64,000 nt of DNA. Origin: Luzula sylvatica. Taxonomy: Eukaryota; Streptophyta; Magnoliopsida; Poales; Juncaceae. Of this stretch, positions 45,420-56,609 are shown piece after piece. Made by a program: the position numbers and the translations under genes. Positions within the stretch are counted from its first letter, which is position 1, and every line of letters begins with the position of its first letter. The notes beneath the pieces were generated by a model. That model made no database searches. It was given only the letters and a program-made list of their open reading frames with translations, and was not told the origin of the DNA. The stretch lies in the NCBI GenBank assembly GCA_946800325.1, contig OX326958.1:17815914-17879913 (forward strand), read 5' to 3'.

Positions 45420-46660
45420 GTTTTTACTTATTTTTATGAAATGGAGAAAATTAGTTGTTTTTCATCCATTATTAATTCATGTCAATAGATATTAAACTCA
45501 CGATTTTTTATTTATTGTGTTATACATTCAATCACTTAAGTCATAAATCCATTAGTACCAAATTTATCAATCCCTTATTTTTGACCCATCTTTATGCAAT
45601 CTGCCTATGCCACATCATCACAAATATTTTAACCATTAGATTATGATATGTGGCAACATATGAACCACGGATTAACTTTTGATTTTATGTGATTATGTTT
45701 TATTTGTAGATATTTATGCGTCACTTATTTTACACATAGTTTGAAACAATTTTAGAAGGCCACATCACCTTATACTGATGAAGTGTCAAAATATTATTCG
45801 TTAGGTTCATGTTGGACCAGTTGTATTTGATTTCTAAAATTTTCAAAATATGTTGCATGATTAATTGTGAATACAAATAGAATGTGAAGAGTTTAAATAT
45901 CTATAATATATAATATCATAAAACATACATCAAATATTGTTAGTATTTTTCATAATATAATTTAAAAAAAATTATGAAATATATTCACTTGAATTTTATC
46001 TTTATTTTGAGATCCATATTATCATATATTCAATATTTTTTCTAACTTAAAATTATGAAAACAATTATGTAAAAGAATATATAAAAATAAATATAATTAC
46101 ATTAATTACTTGTAAGCCTAATTATTATTATTTTTAAAACTATAATTAAAAAAATTGTAAATACTACCCAAGTATGTCATATTGGTATTTTTACTTAAAA
46201 CAATTTCATGTTATTCTTTAAAAAAAATGAAAGATATTTATTTACTAAACATAAATAATTTCTTTAACCTATATAATATTTTTCAATAATAAACATGAAA
46301 CATAAAATTTATCAGACACAAAATAATTGTTTTGAAATTTTTCAATGTTATTATTCTTATTTTTTGATATAAATTTTTTAAATATTTTTGATATTTATTT
46401 ATGTCAACGCAAGTTAGTTTATTATCTTATAGTGACGTTTATTCTTTTTTCTAGGTGTTGCATTAAAGAACTAAATAGATATTTCGCATTGTGTCGGATT
46501 CAAAAACAGTATAATAATTTTGTCATCATCGAACTTCCTTAATGAATATGATTTTTATTTTCACAAAGTCTTATGTTTGATTTCGAAAAATCATAACTAT
46601 ATATTATGTGTATGAAAACAAATGAAACAAAACCGTCGCGAAGCGCGGATAATATCCTAG
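45420..46660 (+). mobile_element. Second Helitron-like insertion, same family
   Basis: The 3' end (hairpin ccgtcgcgaagcgcgg at 46633-46648, CTAG at 46657-46660, then T) is almost the same as that of the 41822-45140 element. It interrupts the dispersed repeat also seen at 14215-14590: the left half stops near 45418 and the right half resumes at 46661 (cagattcata). No coding capacity. The left end is approximate. Confidence 0.6.
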
Positions 46661-47460
46661 TCAGATTCATAGCATAGTTTGATCCACTGTTTCATTTTGG
46701 ATTAGAATATATCGTCGCGTTACTAAAAGAAGGATCACAAATTAAGCAACGTGGAGGTAAGGCTTCAGTTGCATTTTCGCATGTTCATCACTTGTGCAGA
46801 GGCTTTTTCTGCAATTTCCAATAGAAATCACAAAACATAATTGAAATTTTGAACTCTTATTATGCTTTTCATGCTATATCAGGTTACCAGGAAATTTTTG
46901 TTGTTTAATTAAGACCTAGAGGGGGGTGAATAGGAAGTCCTAAGGTCCAATTTTCGCGGTAATGGAATACAGTTACAATTTGATGCGGAAGCGTAAATAA
47001 ATTAGAGGAAGAATACAATACCAAAACAAATAACACAAGATATTTGTTTACGGAGTTCGGTAGGTGGTTGCTTTGTAGCTTTAACTCACCGGCTACTTGC
47101 TCAATCGACCGACTCGATTGATTGCAAGTACCTACGTCTCCGGGGTTGCCTTTTGCCTTTTCGGCTTTCGATTGAACACCCAAGTCAAGCAATTACAAGG
47201 TTTGCCTAGATCGATTTACACGCTTCTATCGATCTATGGCGGGCTTTACAATCTTTGCACTAGCCTATTACAATTGTCTAATACGAACTAAACGTGATCA
47301 GTCACGCAAGTTGAGAATCGTATTTTGTGGAATGAAGAGGGATCTAATAATCTCTAAGAATGTTTTAGAAGATTTAAGCTCAAGGTGTAAAGCTAGGATT
47401 CTCTCTTTTGATTGGGAAAATATAATAGTTGAGATGATGAGAGAGAATGAGGGAAGGGTT

Positions 47461-47469
47461 CTATTTATA
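47461..47469 (-). promoter_or_regulatory. TATA box in the solo LTR
   Basis: TATAAATAG on the minus strand, about 45 bp downstream of the palindrome array, matching the intact LTR. Confidence 0.65.
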
Positions 47470-47511
47470 GAACACATAGACCTTTCTTTTATCTTGTGTT
47501 TTCTGCATAGT

Positions 47512-48062
47512 CCGTAACAACGGACATGTAGTCCGTTACGACGGACCAAAAGTCAAACTAGCCGTTACGGCCAATATATTCGTATTTTTCATAGTCTGTT
47601 ACAACGGAAACAATGTCCGTTATAACGGAGTTCATGAATTAAGAGTTCTTTATAACGAACTACTCAGTCCGTTACAACGGACGTTCAACTATGACTTCAC
47701 TTCAGTTATGTTTTATATATCCGTTATAACGAAGACATTTCCGTTAGAACGGTTGGTGTTTGTCCGTTACAACGGATTGGTGATTCCGTTACAACGAACA
47801 GGGAGTAATATTTGGTATACTGAAGTGAGTTTAATGTCCGTTGCAACGAACATAATAGTCTGTTACAACGGACATAGTTCTGTGACTTTTCTTCAAGTTG
47901 GTATTAATTAGCGTTGTAACGGTGAAACTTCCGTTACAACGCTTGGTGGGTGTCCGTTACAACGGACTGGTGAATCCGTTGTAACGGATTATACTGGGTT
48001 TGCCTTTCTTGAAGAGGACGAGAAGGTCCGTTACAACGGACTTGATGGTCCATTATAACGGA
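47512..48062 (-). promoter_or_regulatory. Palindrome array (CCGTT/AACGG) in the solo LTR
   Basis: About 19 dyads, several decayed (ccgtaacaacgg, ctgttacaacgg, ctttataacgaa). The approximate spacing and the position upstream of TATA are kept, so the array is a family trait rather than a local accident. Confidence 0.75.
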
Positions 48063-48375
48063 CATAATTCTATCAGCCTTATTTGTTATTTCATCATTTT
48101 GATGAATTTCGAATATATTTCTTTGACTAATTTTGAGCTTAATAATTCATAAACAAGTTTAGGAATACCTATAAGTTGTTTTGGTGATTTGTATGATTTC
48201 CCAACTTGCGGAATCTTCGATGTCTTGATTCCGTGATTTTTCGATAACTTGATCCTTGGTGTTCTCACTATACTTGAGTGATCTTTACTTGTGTTTATCT
48301 TGATCATGCGCTTTAGTGGTATCGACATTATTTTGAGATAATCAAACCCTAGGAAATTTGAACCAACAATTTTAT

Positions 48376-48690
48376 CTTTGTTTGAGTTCATCAAAATCTG
48401 CACATGAAGAGAAAATGTTCATGGAAGAGAGGATTTTCAGATCATAAAAGTGGTGCTCTCAATTCAGCTCTCGAACAAAATTTATATTTCATTATTATTG
48501 TCGATTTTTCTTTTGTTTGTCAATCTTCTTTTGTGTTCGTCAAAATCCGTGCATAAAGAGAAAATGTTCGTGGAAGAGAGGATTTTCAGATCGTAAAAGC
48601 GGTGCTCTCAATTCAGCTCTCCCACAAAATTTATATTTCGTTATTATTGTTAATTTTTCTTCTGTTACTCAATTGGATTTCTCATTATCT
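48376..48690 (+). repeat. Two-copy tandem duplication, ~157-bp unit
   Basis: Units at about 48376-48530 and 48533-48690 share tcaaaatc, aagagaaaatgttc, tggaagagaggattttcag, cggtgctctcaattcagctc and caaaatttatatttc. A shorter related copy lies at 51806-51900. Confidence 0.75.
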
Positions 48691-49280
48691 TTTTGTTGAT
48701 ATGGTCAGCTTGTGTGATATTTCAAAACTGAGGATATACTTCAACTTTGACGAATGGGTTTACAGAAGTTCAAACGAAAACTATGAACATTACAAAGTTC
48801 AATAAAAATAACGAAGGTTATTATAATAATTAAGTCTATGTTAGCATTACTGTTATTCCGTCATTTTCGACTCATTTTCTTATTTTTCTACCATTGCATT
48901 GTTGGATCATTAATTCAATGTTATATTTTTATACAAAAAAAATTTCATTACTATCATTAAAATTCTTAAATTGAAATGATCAATTTGAAATGTATCAAAA
49001 TTAAAGTTGTGTTCAGGCCTTGTCTAGTATTTTCGGAGACCCGTAACGAACATTATATTACGAGACCTTGATAATACATGATTAACAAAGACAAAAAATC
49101 TAACAATACTCAAGCAAGCAAATTACATTTATTATAAACCCCCACACATCTTGCAGTGCAAATCAAGCAAATTAACTTCACGAACCAAATAAAAACACTT
49201 CCAATCCAGAAAAAACATGCAAGCAAACAAAAAGAAAGAAAGTACAAAAAAGAAGTCAAAAATAAGAGGAATCAAATAAT

Positions 49281-51283
49281 TTAATGACTTCTCGGGAAAA
49301 TGGTATAGTAAGTCTGAAGGCTTGAAAGAATCAATATGTAAGAACCGGCAAACACGGAGATCCCCGTCCACGGGTTGGAAAAGTAGGTGTGTTTCAATGA
49401 CGTCCAGTTACGACGCCAGCTTGATGTAGTGTATTCCATGATATCTTCTATCACGGGAGCATAAAAATTATTCGAGTTGAACGTAGAAATTCCACATGAA
49501 TCGCCTATGGAATTGATGAAAGCAGCAGCAGCATCATCTGATGAAAGTTTGTTTTTAACAACTCCAAATTTCTGAAGTAATGCTACATCATTCTTCGTGT
49601 TAATTAAAGAATCCATAAAAAAACACATAGTTAGCCACATATCGAATTGGATCAAGAGTCCTTTTCTCATAGGATAGTAGATTTACTATAAGGGACATAT
49701 TTGTTGAATCCATTATCATAGTCGGAATTTCGATCTTGCCATTTTCAAAACTTATGTCAAACATATTCTTGAATGTTTTTTTTTGGTTTGAACTCTATGC
49801 CCGTCTCGTACAATTCTGTAGCCGACGGCATTGCTGAACTTATTCTTTTATCCCTCATCTTGTAAAAATGTAAAAAAAATAATTAGCATTTTTTTAAAAA
49901 TTAGTTTGGAAAATAATTAATGCCTCGACTTGGTGTCGTATTTCTTGGCCCCGAACAATTGTAAATCTAATACATTTGGTAGCAGCATAACGTAATTGTA
50001 GAGTAATGAATAATCATGAACAAATGAACAAAATACTAGATAAAGTTGTGATAACCAATCATCAATTGAGAGTGAGATAAATAAATTAAAAATTAAAAAA
50101 TGTGACGGGAGACCACCAAACTTACAAACAGATAAAGGAGTTCAAATGTACCAACATAATAAGAATATTTTTGTAATTTCCCTATTATAAAATTATTTTT
50201 CATCTGAAAATTTGAAAAATTTGTCTAATTAGAATGTTTTTTCCGTGGATTAATTGTTTTTTGTTTGAGAATCAGTTTGTTCATGTGTATAAATATTTGA
50301 GAGACCATCAATGTAGTTTAACAAAATAAAGTAAGTACTTGTACTTAATTGAACTAAATATAGTACAAAAAATGTTACCGCGCCTGCATCAATGAGCCGA
50401 TCCAAGACTTCAACATTTGTGGGCTACAGTCAATCAAGGACTGCAACAACCATGGGTTCCGACGCTTTGAGGCTCTTTCCGGGATTGGCACGTTCCAACG
50501 GTAATAAAGGTCGGTAAGGTTTTCTATTTCATTCCATTCCGAAATATCTACGGACAAACCTTCTTTCCAAAATGGCGAAAGTTTAAGTCCTCTTTCAAGA
50601 TCAAATCCTCCCGTACTAACCAAATCTTCCATTACCCGACTAACCAAAAAATCCCCTACTTCTCTGATTATGAAGAATGGAACTTGATTTTCCAGCAAGA
50701 TCAAATCTAAGAGGATAAAGGAAAAATTTTGTGAATCTTCAAACATAATTGACCCGATTAAGAATAGAGTATCAAGTAACAAGATTTGAATGAAATCCTC
50801 ACTGGAGAAACTAACAATCCTCTCATAGGACCCTCGCAACTCTTTCTCCCGGATTTGGATACACTCAATACACTCTAGCCAAGCTTCCGAATGATCCTCA
50901 AATAGGTCATTTACAAATTCCGCCTTAATATCATCTATGTATAGAGTGTTGGTTAATCCCCTGAAGTGTGGGCCAATGGATACAAACCGAGGCTGATACA
51001 AGGAATTATCATTTGGCAAGACATTTGGGCAATGGATCCGTACCTTTCTCTCAATTTGTTTAGTGTAGATTAACTTAATGTTCTCTATGCGACGGGCCTC
51101 CTCTTTTCGGGTGCTCTCATGAATGGAATCTGATTCGCTCTGGATTTCTGGGTTTTCAGGGAGTTTGGCCGTTTTCACGGAATCCATATTGCCACCTGAT
51201 TTACTCTGGTGGGTTTCTGAGCTTTCAGGAGCATCAACTTGTGTGATCTGGATGGAAGCTGGGCTTTCACGGAGATTGGCCAT
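49281..51283 (-). pseudogene. DUF247 (UPF0481) protein, copy 2, probably inactive
   Basis: Exon 1 (50384-51283) is open for 300 codons with the family motifs LYQPRFVSIGPHFRGL, ECIECIQIREKELR, LLLDTLFLI and ENQVPFFIIREV, and has a longer acidic N-part than copy 1. Exon 2 (49281-49858) has two single-base insertions relative to copy 1, both in homopolymers (A9 near 49787 and A7 near 49619), so the frame is lost between SATELYETGIEF and the C-terminal part (MDSLINTKND... to the membrane segment). The donor at the exon-1 end is GC where copy 1 has GT; a GT lies 5 bases further. Three independent defects favour a pseudogene, but homopolymer sequencing error could explain two of them. The C-terminal half stays highly similar to copy 1, so inactivation is recent. 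Confidence 0.75.
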
Positions 51284-51915
51284 GTTTCCGGAAAAAAAAT
51301 ATATGCTGAAATAAAAAGTAAAATGTTATAATTATTCAAGACCAATTTATATGTACATTTAATAAAAAGTGAAATGTTATAATTATTACCTGGCACGGGA
51401 AATCAAAAGCTGTACTTCAATAGTTAAAATGAATGCTTAAGGAGTTGCTCTTATGGTACGTGAGTTGGATGATTATATATAGTTGAATTGTTGGCCCAGG
51501 AATAAAAAAAGCTTGGACCTTCATACGACAAGAATAAAAGTTTATTTAACATAGCCAAAGTTTGAGTAACAATACGTTGAGAATAAAGCCTTTACTTGTA
51601 ACAAGGAGTTTTCATAACCAATAATCATACCCCAAGAATAAAGAGATTTTTGAATTTTCGGTTACATTTTGGTTTAGAAAAAATCACGAATTAAGCAATG
51701 GAGAGCCTAAGGCCTGCCCAAAACATATTGACATATTCATAGGAATAATTTTCAACATTTATTGTGCCTGTCATGATATATGCCAGGCCATGTCAGTCGT
51801 CAGATATTGTTATTTCTGTTTGAGTTCATCAAAATATGGGCATGAATTGAAAATCCTCATTGAAGAGAAAATCTTCTTTCAGCTCTCAAACATAAATTAA
51901 ATTAAATTAGTGTGC

Positions 51916-52060
51916 CATCAACTAACAAGATTTGAATGAAATCCTCACTGGAGTGAGAAGCTCACATTCCTCTGATGGCACTCTCGCGCCTTCTTCTCCC
52001 GATATTTTATACACTTAATACATTCTGGCAAAGTTTCTGAATTCAAATTCAATTGTGTAA
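51916..52060 (-). pseudogene. DUF247 exon fragment
   Basis: atcaactaacaagatttg, gaaatcctcactgga, cactctcgcgcc and tacacttaatac match, in order, the part of DUF247 exon 1 that encodes the ERIVSISSEDFIKILLLDS region. About 145 bp, with an inserted ~6 bp and no flanking exon. A relic of a further duplication. Confidence 0.65.
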
Positions 52061-52091
52061 TTGAACAGGCCACCTAGGCTATAAATGCAAG

Positions 52092-52095
<4 letters not shown>

Positions 52096-52137
<42 letters not shown>
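52096..52137. repeat. (TA)n tract 1
   Basis: About 21 TA units, left boundary of a MITE. Confidence 0.95.
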
Positions 52138-52139
<2 letters not shown>

Positions 52140-52142
52140 ACT

Positions 52143-52560
52143 AGGCTCAATGACCAACATTCTTGTGTGGCCAACGCCGACCAACGGAGTTAATTTCTCT
52201 AAATCTAAATATCAAAATAAAATTGCAACCATGTGGATACGATGAATATCATATAGATACATTGTAGAATAAATTTCGTGTGATTTTCATAATTTTATCT
52301 AATATTTTGAATTTTGCAACCATGTGAAAAAAATTTTGAATTTTGCAAATTATTTCATGATAAATCATGTCATAAATATTTTCGGCCGTCAATTTTTTTA
52401 CGTATTATGATGGATATGATAGAAATTTTTATTTTTCATGAAATTAAATCTACAACATTTCTCAGTGATAATGATAATATCCATACGGTTGAAATTTGAT
52501 TTTTATATTTAAATTTAGAGAAATTAGCTCCGTTGCCATGCAAGAGCGTTGACCATTGAG

Positions 52561-52562
<2 letters not shown>
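52143..52562. mobile_element. MITE in (TA)n, GGCTCAATGACCAAC ends
   Basis: The left end (ggctcaatgaccaac, later ggagttaatttctctaaa) and the right end on the opposite strand (agctcaatggtcaac, ggagctaatttctctaaa) form ~75-bp imperfect inverted repeats. About 420 bp, non-coding, with (TA)n on both sides. Confidence 0.8.

Positions 52563-52628
<66 letters not shown>
52563..52628. repeat. (TA)n tract 2
   Basis: About 33 TA units between two inverted-repeat elements. Confidence 0.95.
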
Positions 52629-52630
<2 letters not shown>

Positions 52631-52824
52631 GGCTGGTTCCATTGAGTCCTTATTTGGAATCCTTACTTGGAGTCCCAATCTCGACCGTTTATCTAATTTT
52701 GATAAGTGGCTGAGATGCATTTGACGAAGAACGCTGCCCAGATTGATTCTTGACTGCCCAAAATCTTTCTCATGAGACCCACGAGCCTTATCAAGAGCTG
52801 CTATTGCCATGTTTGAAACCCTAG

Positions 52825-53253
52825 TGTAAGATCCGTGGATCAAGTGGTAAATAACAAACAATCCAGACAATTCAAAATAGAAACTTGTATTCAAAATCGC
52901 ATCGATCCAAGGGTTCAGATCTAGAACCACGAGGAGAGCTTACTCAACACTCAATACTCAAGAGTTAATAGAGTTCAATTACAAATTTCATATCTTCTCT
53001 CTCTCTAAAAATCCTATCTTATACCTTTCTTCTATTCAGACAACTAAACGACAAAACAGTATAACCAACTTAACAACTCGACCCCACCTATTTATGGACC
53101 AGGCATAAATGCGTGCTCCTCTTCATTCCTTCCACCCCGGTGCACACTAGACCACGCCCAGCCCTTCACCTTTTATTCACAACATAATTAATGAAAATAC
53201 CTATTGAAGATATATATTACAATTAGGTCCCTGATCTTCCACAAAGCCTAACA
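52825..53253 (-). repeat. 3' LTR of the chromovirus
   Basis: 429 bp; on the plus strand starts tgtaagatcc and ends agcctaaca. Confidence 0.95.
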
Positions 53254-53270
53254 ATACTCTCCCCTTTAAC
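53254..53270 (-). other. Polypurine tract of the chromovirus
   Basis: On the minus strand aaaggggagagtat immediately precedes the 3' LTR. Confidence 0.85.
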
Positions 53271-53280
53271 AACCTTGACC

Positions 53281-55587
53281 TCAAGGTTTAAACTGAGGAT
53301 ATTTACTCATTATCTCATCATAATCTTCCCACGTGGCATCACAATCGGGTAAATTCGACCACCTGACCTTAATCTTAACTCCCACTCCATTATTTTTATT
53401 ATATATAATTCTTTCTAAAATTTTCACTGGTTCTACTTTGAGTAGACCTTCCTTACTGATCTGAGGAAGATCTTTCACCACAGTCTTCTTCTTCCCAATC
53501 TTTCTTTTTAGTTGTGACACATGAAAAGTAGGATGAATCAGAGCATGATCTGGTAGCTTCAATTTATAAGCTACCTCTCCAAATTTTTCAATGATCTGAA
53601 ATGGTCCGTAATACCTCGAATTCAGTTTCATTCCTTTATTTAATGTCAAACTCGTTTGTTTGTATGGTTGTAATTTTAGATACACCATATCCCCTATTTC
53701 AAACTTTCTCTCTATTCTATTCTTGTCTGCAAATACCTTCATCCTCTCTTGAGCTTTTTTCAACTGCTCTTTAGCTAAATGCAGCACACTGTTTCTCTCT
53801 TGGTACCAATCTTTCACTGCTGCATTATTAGAATTAGGAATGGTACCTAATTCCAACTGGTTAGGTACATACCCATAAAGGAGTTCAAATGGGCTCTTCT
53901 TTAAAGAACTATGATAGTTGGTATTATACCATAACTCAGCGTGACTGAGCCATTTATGCCAATCTTTTGGTTTGTTGGTAATCATGCACCTGAGATATGT
54001 CTCCAAGCATTGATTTACTCGTTCAGTCTGACCATCAGATTGGGGGTGGTAGGCACTACTCATTTGAAGCTTAACTCCTTGAATTTTGAACAACTCTTGC
54101 CAGAAATTGCTGGTGAAGATCTTATCTCTATCACTGATCAGAGACTTTGGGGTGCCATGCAATTTGCAAATATTATCAAAGAATATTTTTGCAATTTGAG
54201 GTGCATTAAAAGGGTGTGTAAGGCCAATAAAATGAGCATATTTAGTTAACCTATCCACCACCACAAGTATAGCATCCTTGCCTTCAGATTTAGGCAATCC
54301 ATCAATGAAATCTAAGCTCACACTTTCCCAAGCTTCATCTGGTATTTTCAATGGTTGCAACAGACCAGGATAAGCTACCCTTTCACATTTATTCCTTTGA
54401 CAAGTATCACACTGAGACACATAGTCATGTACATCCCCTTTCATTCCATTCCACTGAAAAATCCTCTTCAATCTTTGATAAGTCACCAACACCCCTGAGT
54501 GGCCCCCACTTGCTGTGTCATGCATCTCACATATCAATTTTTCTTTCAGTTCACTAGAATTTCCCACACAAACCCTTCCATTGAATCTCAGTATGCCTCC
54601 TGAGTAATTGTAGTCCTTCATCTTTTCAGGATCTATCACCACTGATTCAATCAATTTTGTGATCTTATCATCACCATCATAACTCTTCTCAATTATATGA
54701 TACCATTCTGGAACTATGGTACTGATATTATTTAATTCTCCTTCTTCCTCATCACCTTCTCTTGGCCTTCTAGATAGTGCATCTGCAGCTTGATTATTGA
54801 TTCCTTTTTTATACACTATCTGGTAGTCAAGTCCCATTAATCTTGTCAACCCTTTATGCTGCAACTGAGTGGTGATTTTTCCACTTAATAAAAATTTTAA
54901 ACTTTCATGATCAGTTCTAATTAAGAATTGCCTTCCCATCAGATAATGTTTCCATTGATTTACTGCCATCAAAATTGCCAGTAACTCCTTTTCATACACT
55001 GATCTACCTTGATTCTTTTGTCCCAAAGCCTTGCTCATGAATGCCAAGGGGTGCCCTCTTTGCATCAGTACAGCTCCTATGCCAGTCCCACTAGCATCAG
55101 ATTCAATCACAAATTGCTCTTTGAAATCTGGAAGTGCCAGTACTGGTGTTTCAGTCATGACCTTTTTTAACTGATTAAAAGCTTCCTCAGCCTTCTCACT
55201 CCATTTAAACCCATCCTTTCTCAGAAGATCAGTCAGTGGTTTACTGATATTCCCATACTCTTTAATAAACTTTCTATAATACCCTGTCAATCCAAGAAAG
55301 CCTCTCAATTGCTTAATGGTATCGGGTTTTGGCCATTTCTGCATTGCTTGAATCTTTGCTGGATCAGTGCTAACTCCTTCACTACTGATGATGTGACCCA
55401 AATATTCAATCTCTCTAACTGCAAATGAACACTTTTCCTTCTTAGCATACAACTCATTACTCTTCAAAACTTCAAGGACCTGTGTGAGGTGTAGTTGGTG
55501 TTCCTCCTCACTTCTACTATACACCAGGATATCATCGAAAAACACCAACACAAATTTCCTCAAATAAGGCTGAAAAACCCGGTTCAT
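53281..55587 (-). CDS. Chromovirus pol: RT C-part, RNase H, integrase, chromodomain
   Basis: 768 residues, open throughout. In order: the RT active site [13 protein letters not shown] (about residues 12-24), RNase H ([18 protein letters not shown], later YEKELLAI and [10 protein letters not shown]), an integrase zinc domain (H-X4-H in HDTASGGH, then CDTC), the integrase core with DDE residues (D in [10 protein letters not shown] in LISDRD, E in GQTERVNQ), and at the C-end a chromodomain-like stretch ([19 protein letters not shown]). This composition defines a chromovirus, and the chromodomain is thought to steer insertion to heterochromatin. The frame begins 3' of a small deletion that separates it from the upstream RT half, so it is not translated as part of an intact polyprotein. 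Confidence 0.93.
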   Translation of the reverse strand: MNRVFQPYLRKFVLVFFDDILVYSRSEEEHQLHLTQVLEVLKSNELYAKKEKCSFAVREIEYLGHIISSEGVSTDPAKIQAMQKWPKPDTIKQLRGFLGLTGYYRKFIKEYGNISKPLTDLLRKDGFKWSEKAEEAFNQLKKVMTETPVLALPDFKEQFVIESDASGTGIGAVLMQRGHPLAFMSKALGQKNQGRSVYEKELLAILMAVNQWKHYLMGRQFLIRTDHESLKFLLSGKITTQLQHKGLTRLMGLDYQIVYKKGINNQAADALSRRPREGDEEEGELNNISTIVPEWYHIIEKSYDGDDKITKLIESVVIDPEKMKDYNYSGGILRFNGRVCVGNSSELKEKLICEMHDTASGGHSGVLVTYQRLKRIFQWNGMKGDVHDYVSQCDTCQRNKCERVAYPGLLQPLKIPDEAWESVSLDFIDGLPKSEGKDAILVVVDRLTKYAHFIGLTHPFNAPQIAKIFFDNICKLHGTPKSLISDRDKIFTSNFWQELFKIQGVKLQMSSAYHPQSDGQTERVNQCLETYLRCMITNKPKDWHKWLSHAELWYNTNYHSSLKKSPFELLYGYVPNQLELGTIPNSNNAAVKDWYQERNSVLHLAKEQLKKAQERMKVFADKNRIERKFEIGDMVYLKLQPYKQTSLTLNKGMKLNSRYYGPFQIIEKFGEVAYKLKLPDHALIHPTFHVSQLKRKIGKKKTVVKDLPQISKEGLLKVEPVKILERIIYNKNNGVGVKIKVRWSNLPDCDATWEDYDEIMSKYPQFKP

Positions 55588-56609
55588 GAGGGCTCAGGAG
55601 CGTTTGTCAGCCCAAATGGCATAACCAGGAACTCATAGTGGCCTTCATGAGTCCTGAATGCGGTCTTGAACACATCCCCTTCAGCCATTCTTATCTGGTG
55701 GTAACCAGCCCTAAGATCAAGTTTAGAGAAAATTTTAGCTCCACATAACTCATCAAGTAAGTCATCTATTACAGGAATAGGAAACTTATCTTTGATAGTT
55801 ACGGTATTCAACTGGCGATAATCGATGCAGAGTCGCCAAGTACCATCTTTCTTGCCCACCAAGATCGCCGGAGATGCGAATGGGCTCTGACTCCTTCTGA
55901 TAATACCATTCTCCAGCATCTCTCGTACAATTCGTTCAATCTCATCCTTTTGTCCGCTAGCATAACGATACGGACGCATTTGAATAGGTTTCGCATTAGG
56001 TTCGAGAGGAATGGAGTGATTCAATTCACGAACTGGAGGGAGGTTGGTTGGTTCGTTAAAAATTTCAGTGAATCGGTTAAGAAGAGATTGTAATTCTGGG
56101 TTTATTTCTTGATTTTGGAGTTGAAGTCCTGTTTCGGAATCTAATTCCAGTTTCTGCATGTGTGCCATCCATCGAATCTGGTTTTTATAAATCAAGGAAT
56201 TCAACTCCGTCCCTTCAATTAGTTTAATGGATGCGGATCCTGAATCTCTCTTGTCGGATCCTTCTTCTTCATTTAATTGGATCCGAGAACCCAGATGCTT
56301 GAAGGCAATACTCCTGTTAATGAAATCGAACTCCACTGGGCTGAAACTCTTCATCCAATCGCATCCTAGCACCATTTCCACCGATCCCAATTCAAGTAAC
56401 CGCAAATCGAATTTGAACACGTGTTCCTGAATCGTCCACTCAACTCCCGTGCACATGGAGTCACTTACCACCTTATTCCCATTAGCCACCGTCACCAGAA
56501 CTGGAGTGGTCTTTGTTATTTGCATTCCCGAGTATTTAGCGAACTTTGGATCTAGAAAAGAGTGCGTACTCCCACTATCAAGGAGGATCGAGAAGGTTTT
56601 CTTCTTAAT
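55584..56609 (-). pseudogene. Chromovirus pol: protease and RT N-part, truncated by a small deletion
   Basis: The frame continues directly from gag after a stop. It holds the protease active site [11 protein letters not shown] (just downstream of 56609) and the RT fingers/palm ([67 protein letters not shown]). Right after NAP the sequence lacks about 10 bases compared with the family pattern, which gives a stop (55584-55586) and puts the downstream half in another frame. The RT is split just before the MNRVF helix and the FFDD active site, so the copy cannot make active RT. Confidence 0.9.

Larger units (their letters stand above)
46899..48368 (-). mobile_element. Solo LTR of the palindrome-bearing family
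   Basis: 1470 bp, bounded by TGTTG and CAACA and flanked by a 5-bp target duplication ATTTT (46894-46898 and 48369-48373). It is the inverted relative of 17677-19278, with the same 3' conserved block (gaggggggtgaat), the TATA box and the U3 palindrome array. No internal element sequence flanks it, so it arose by LTR-LTR recombination. Confidence 0.9.
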
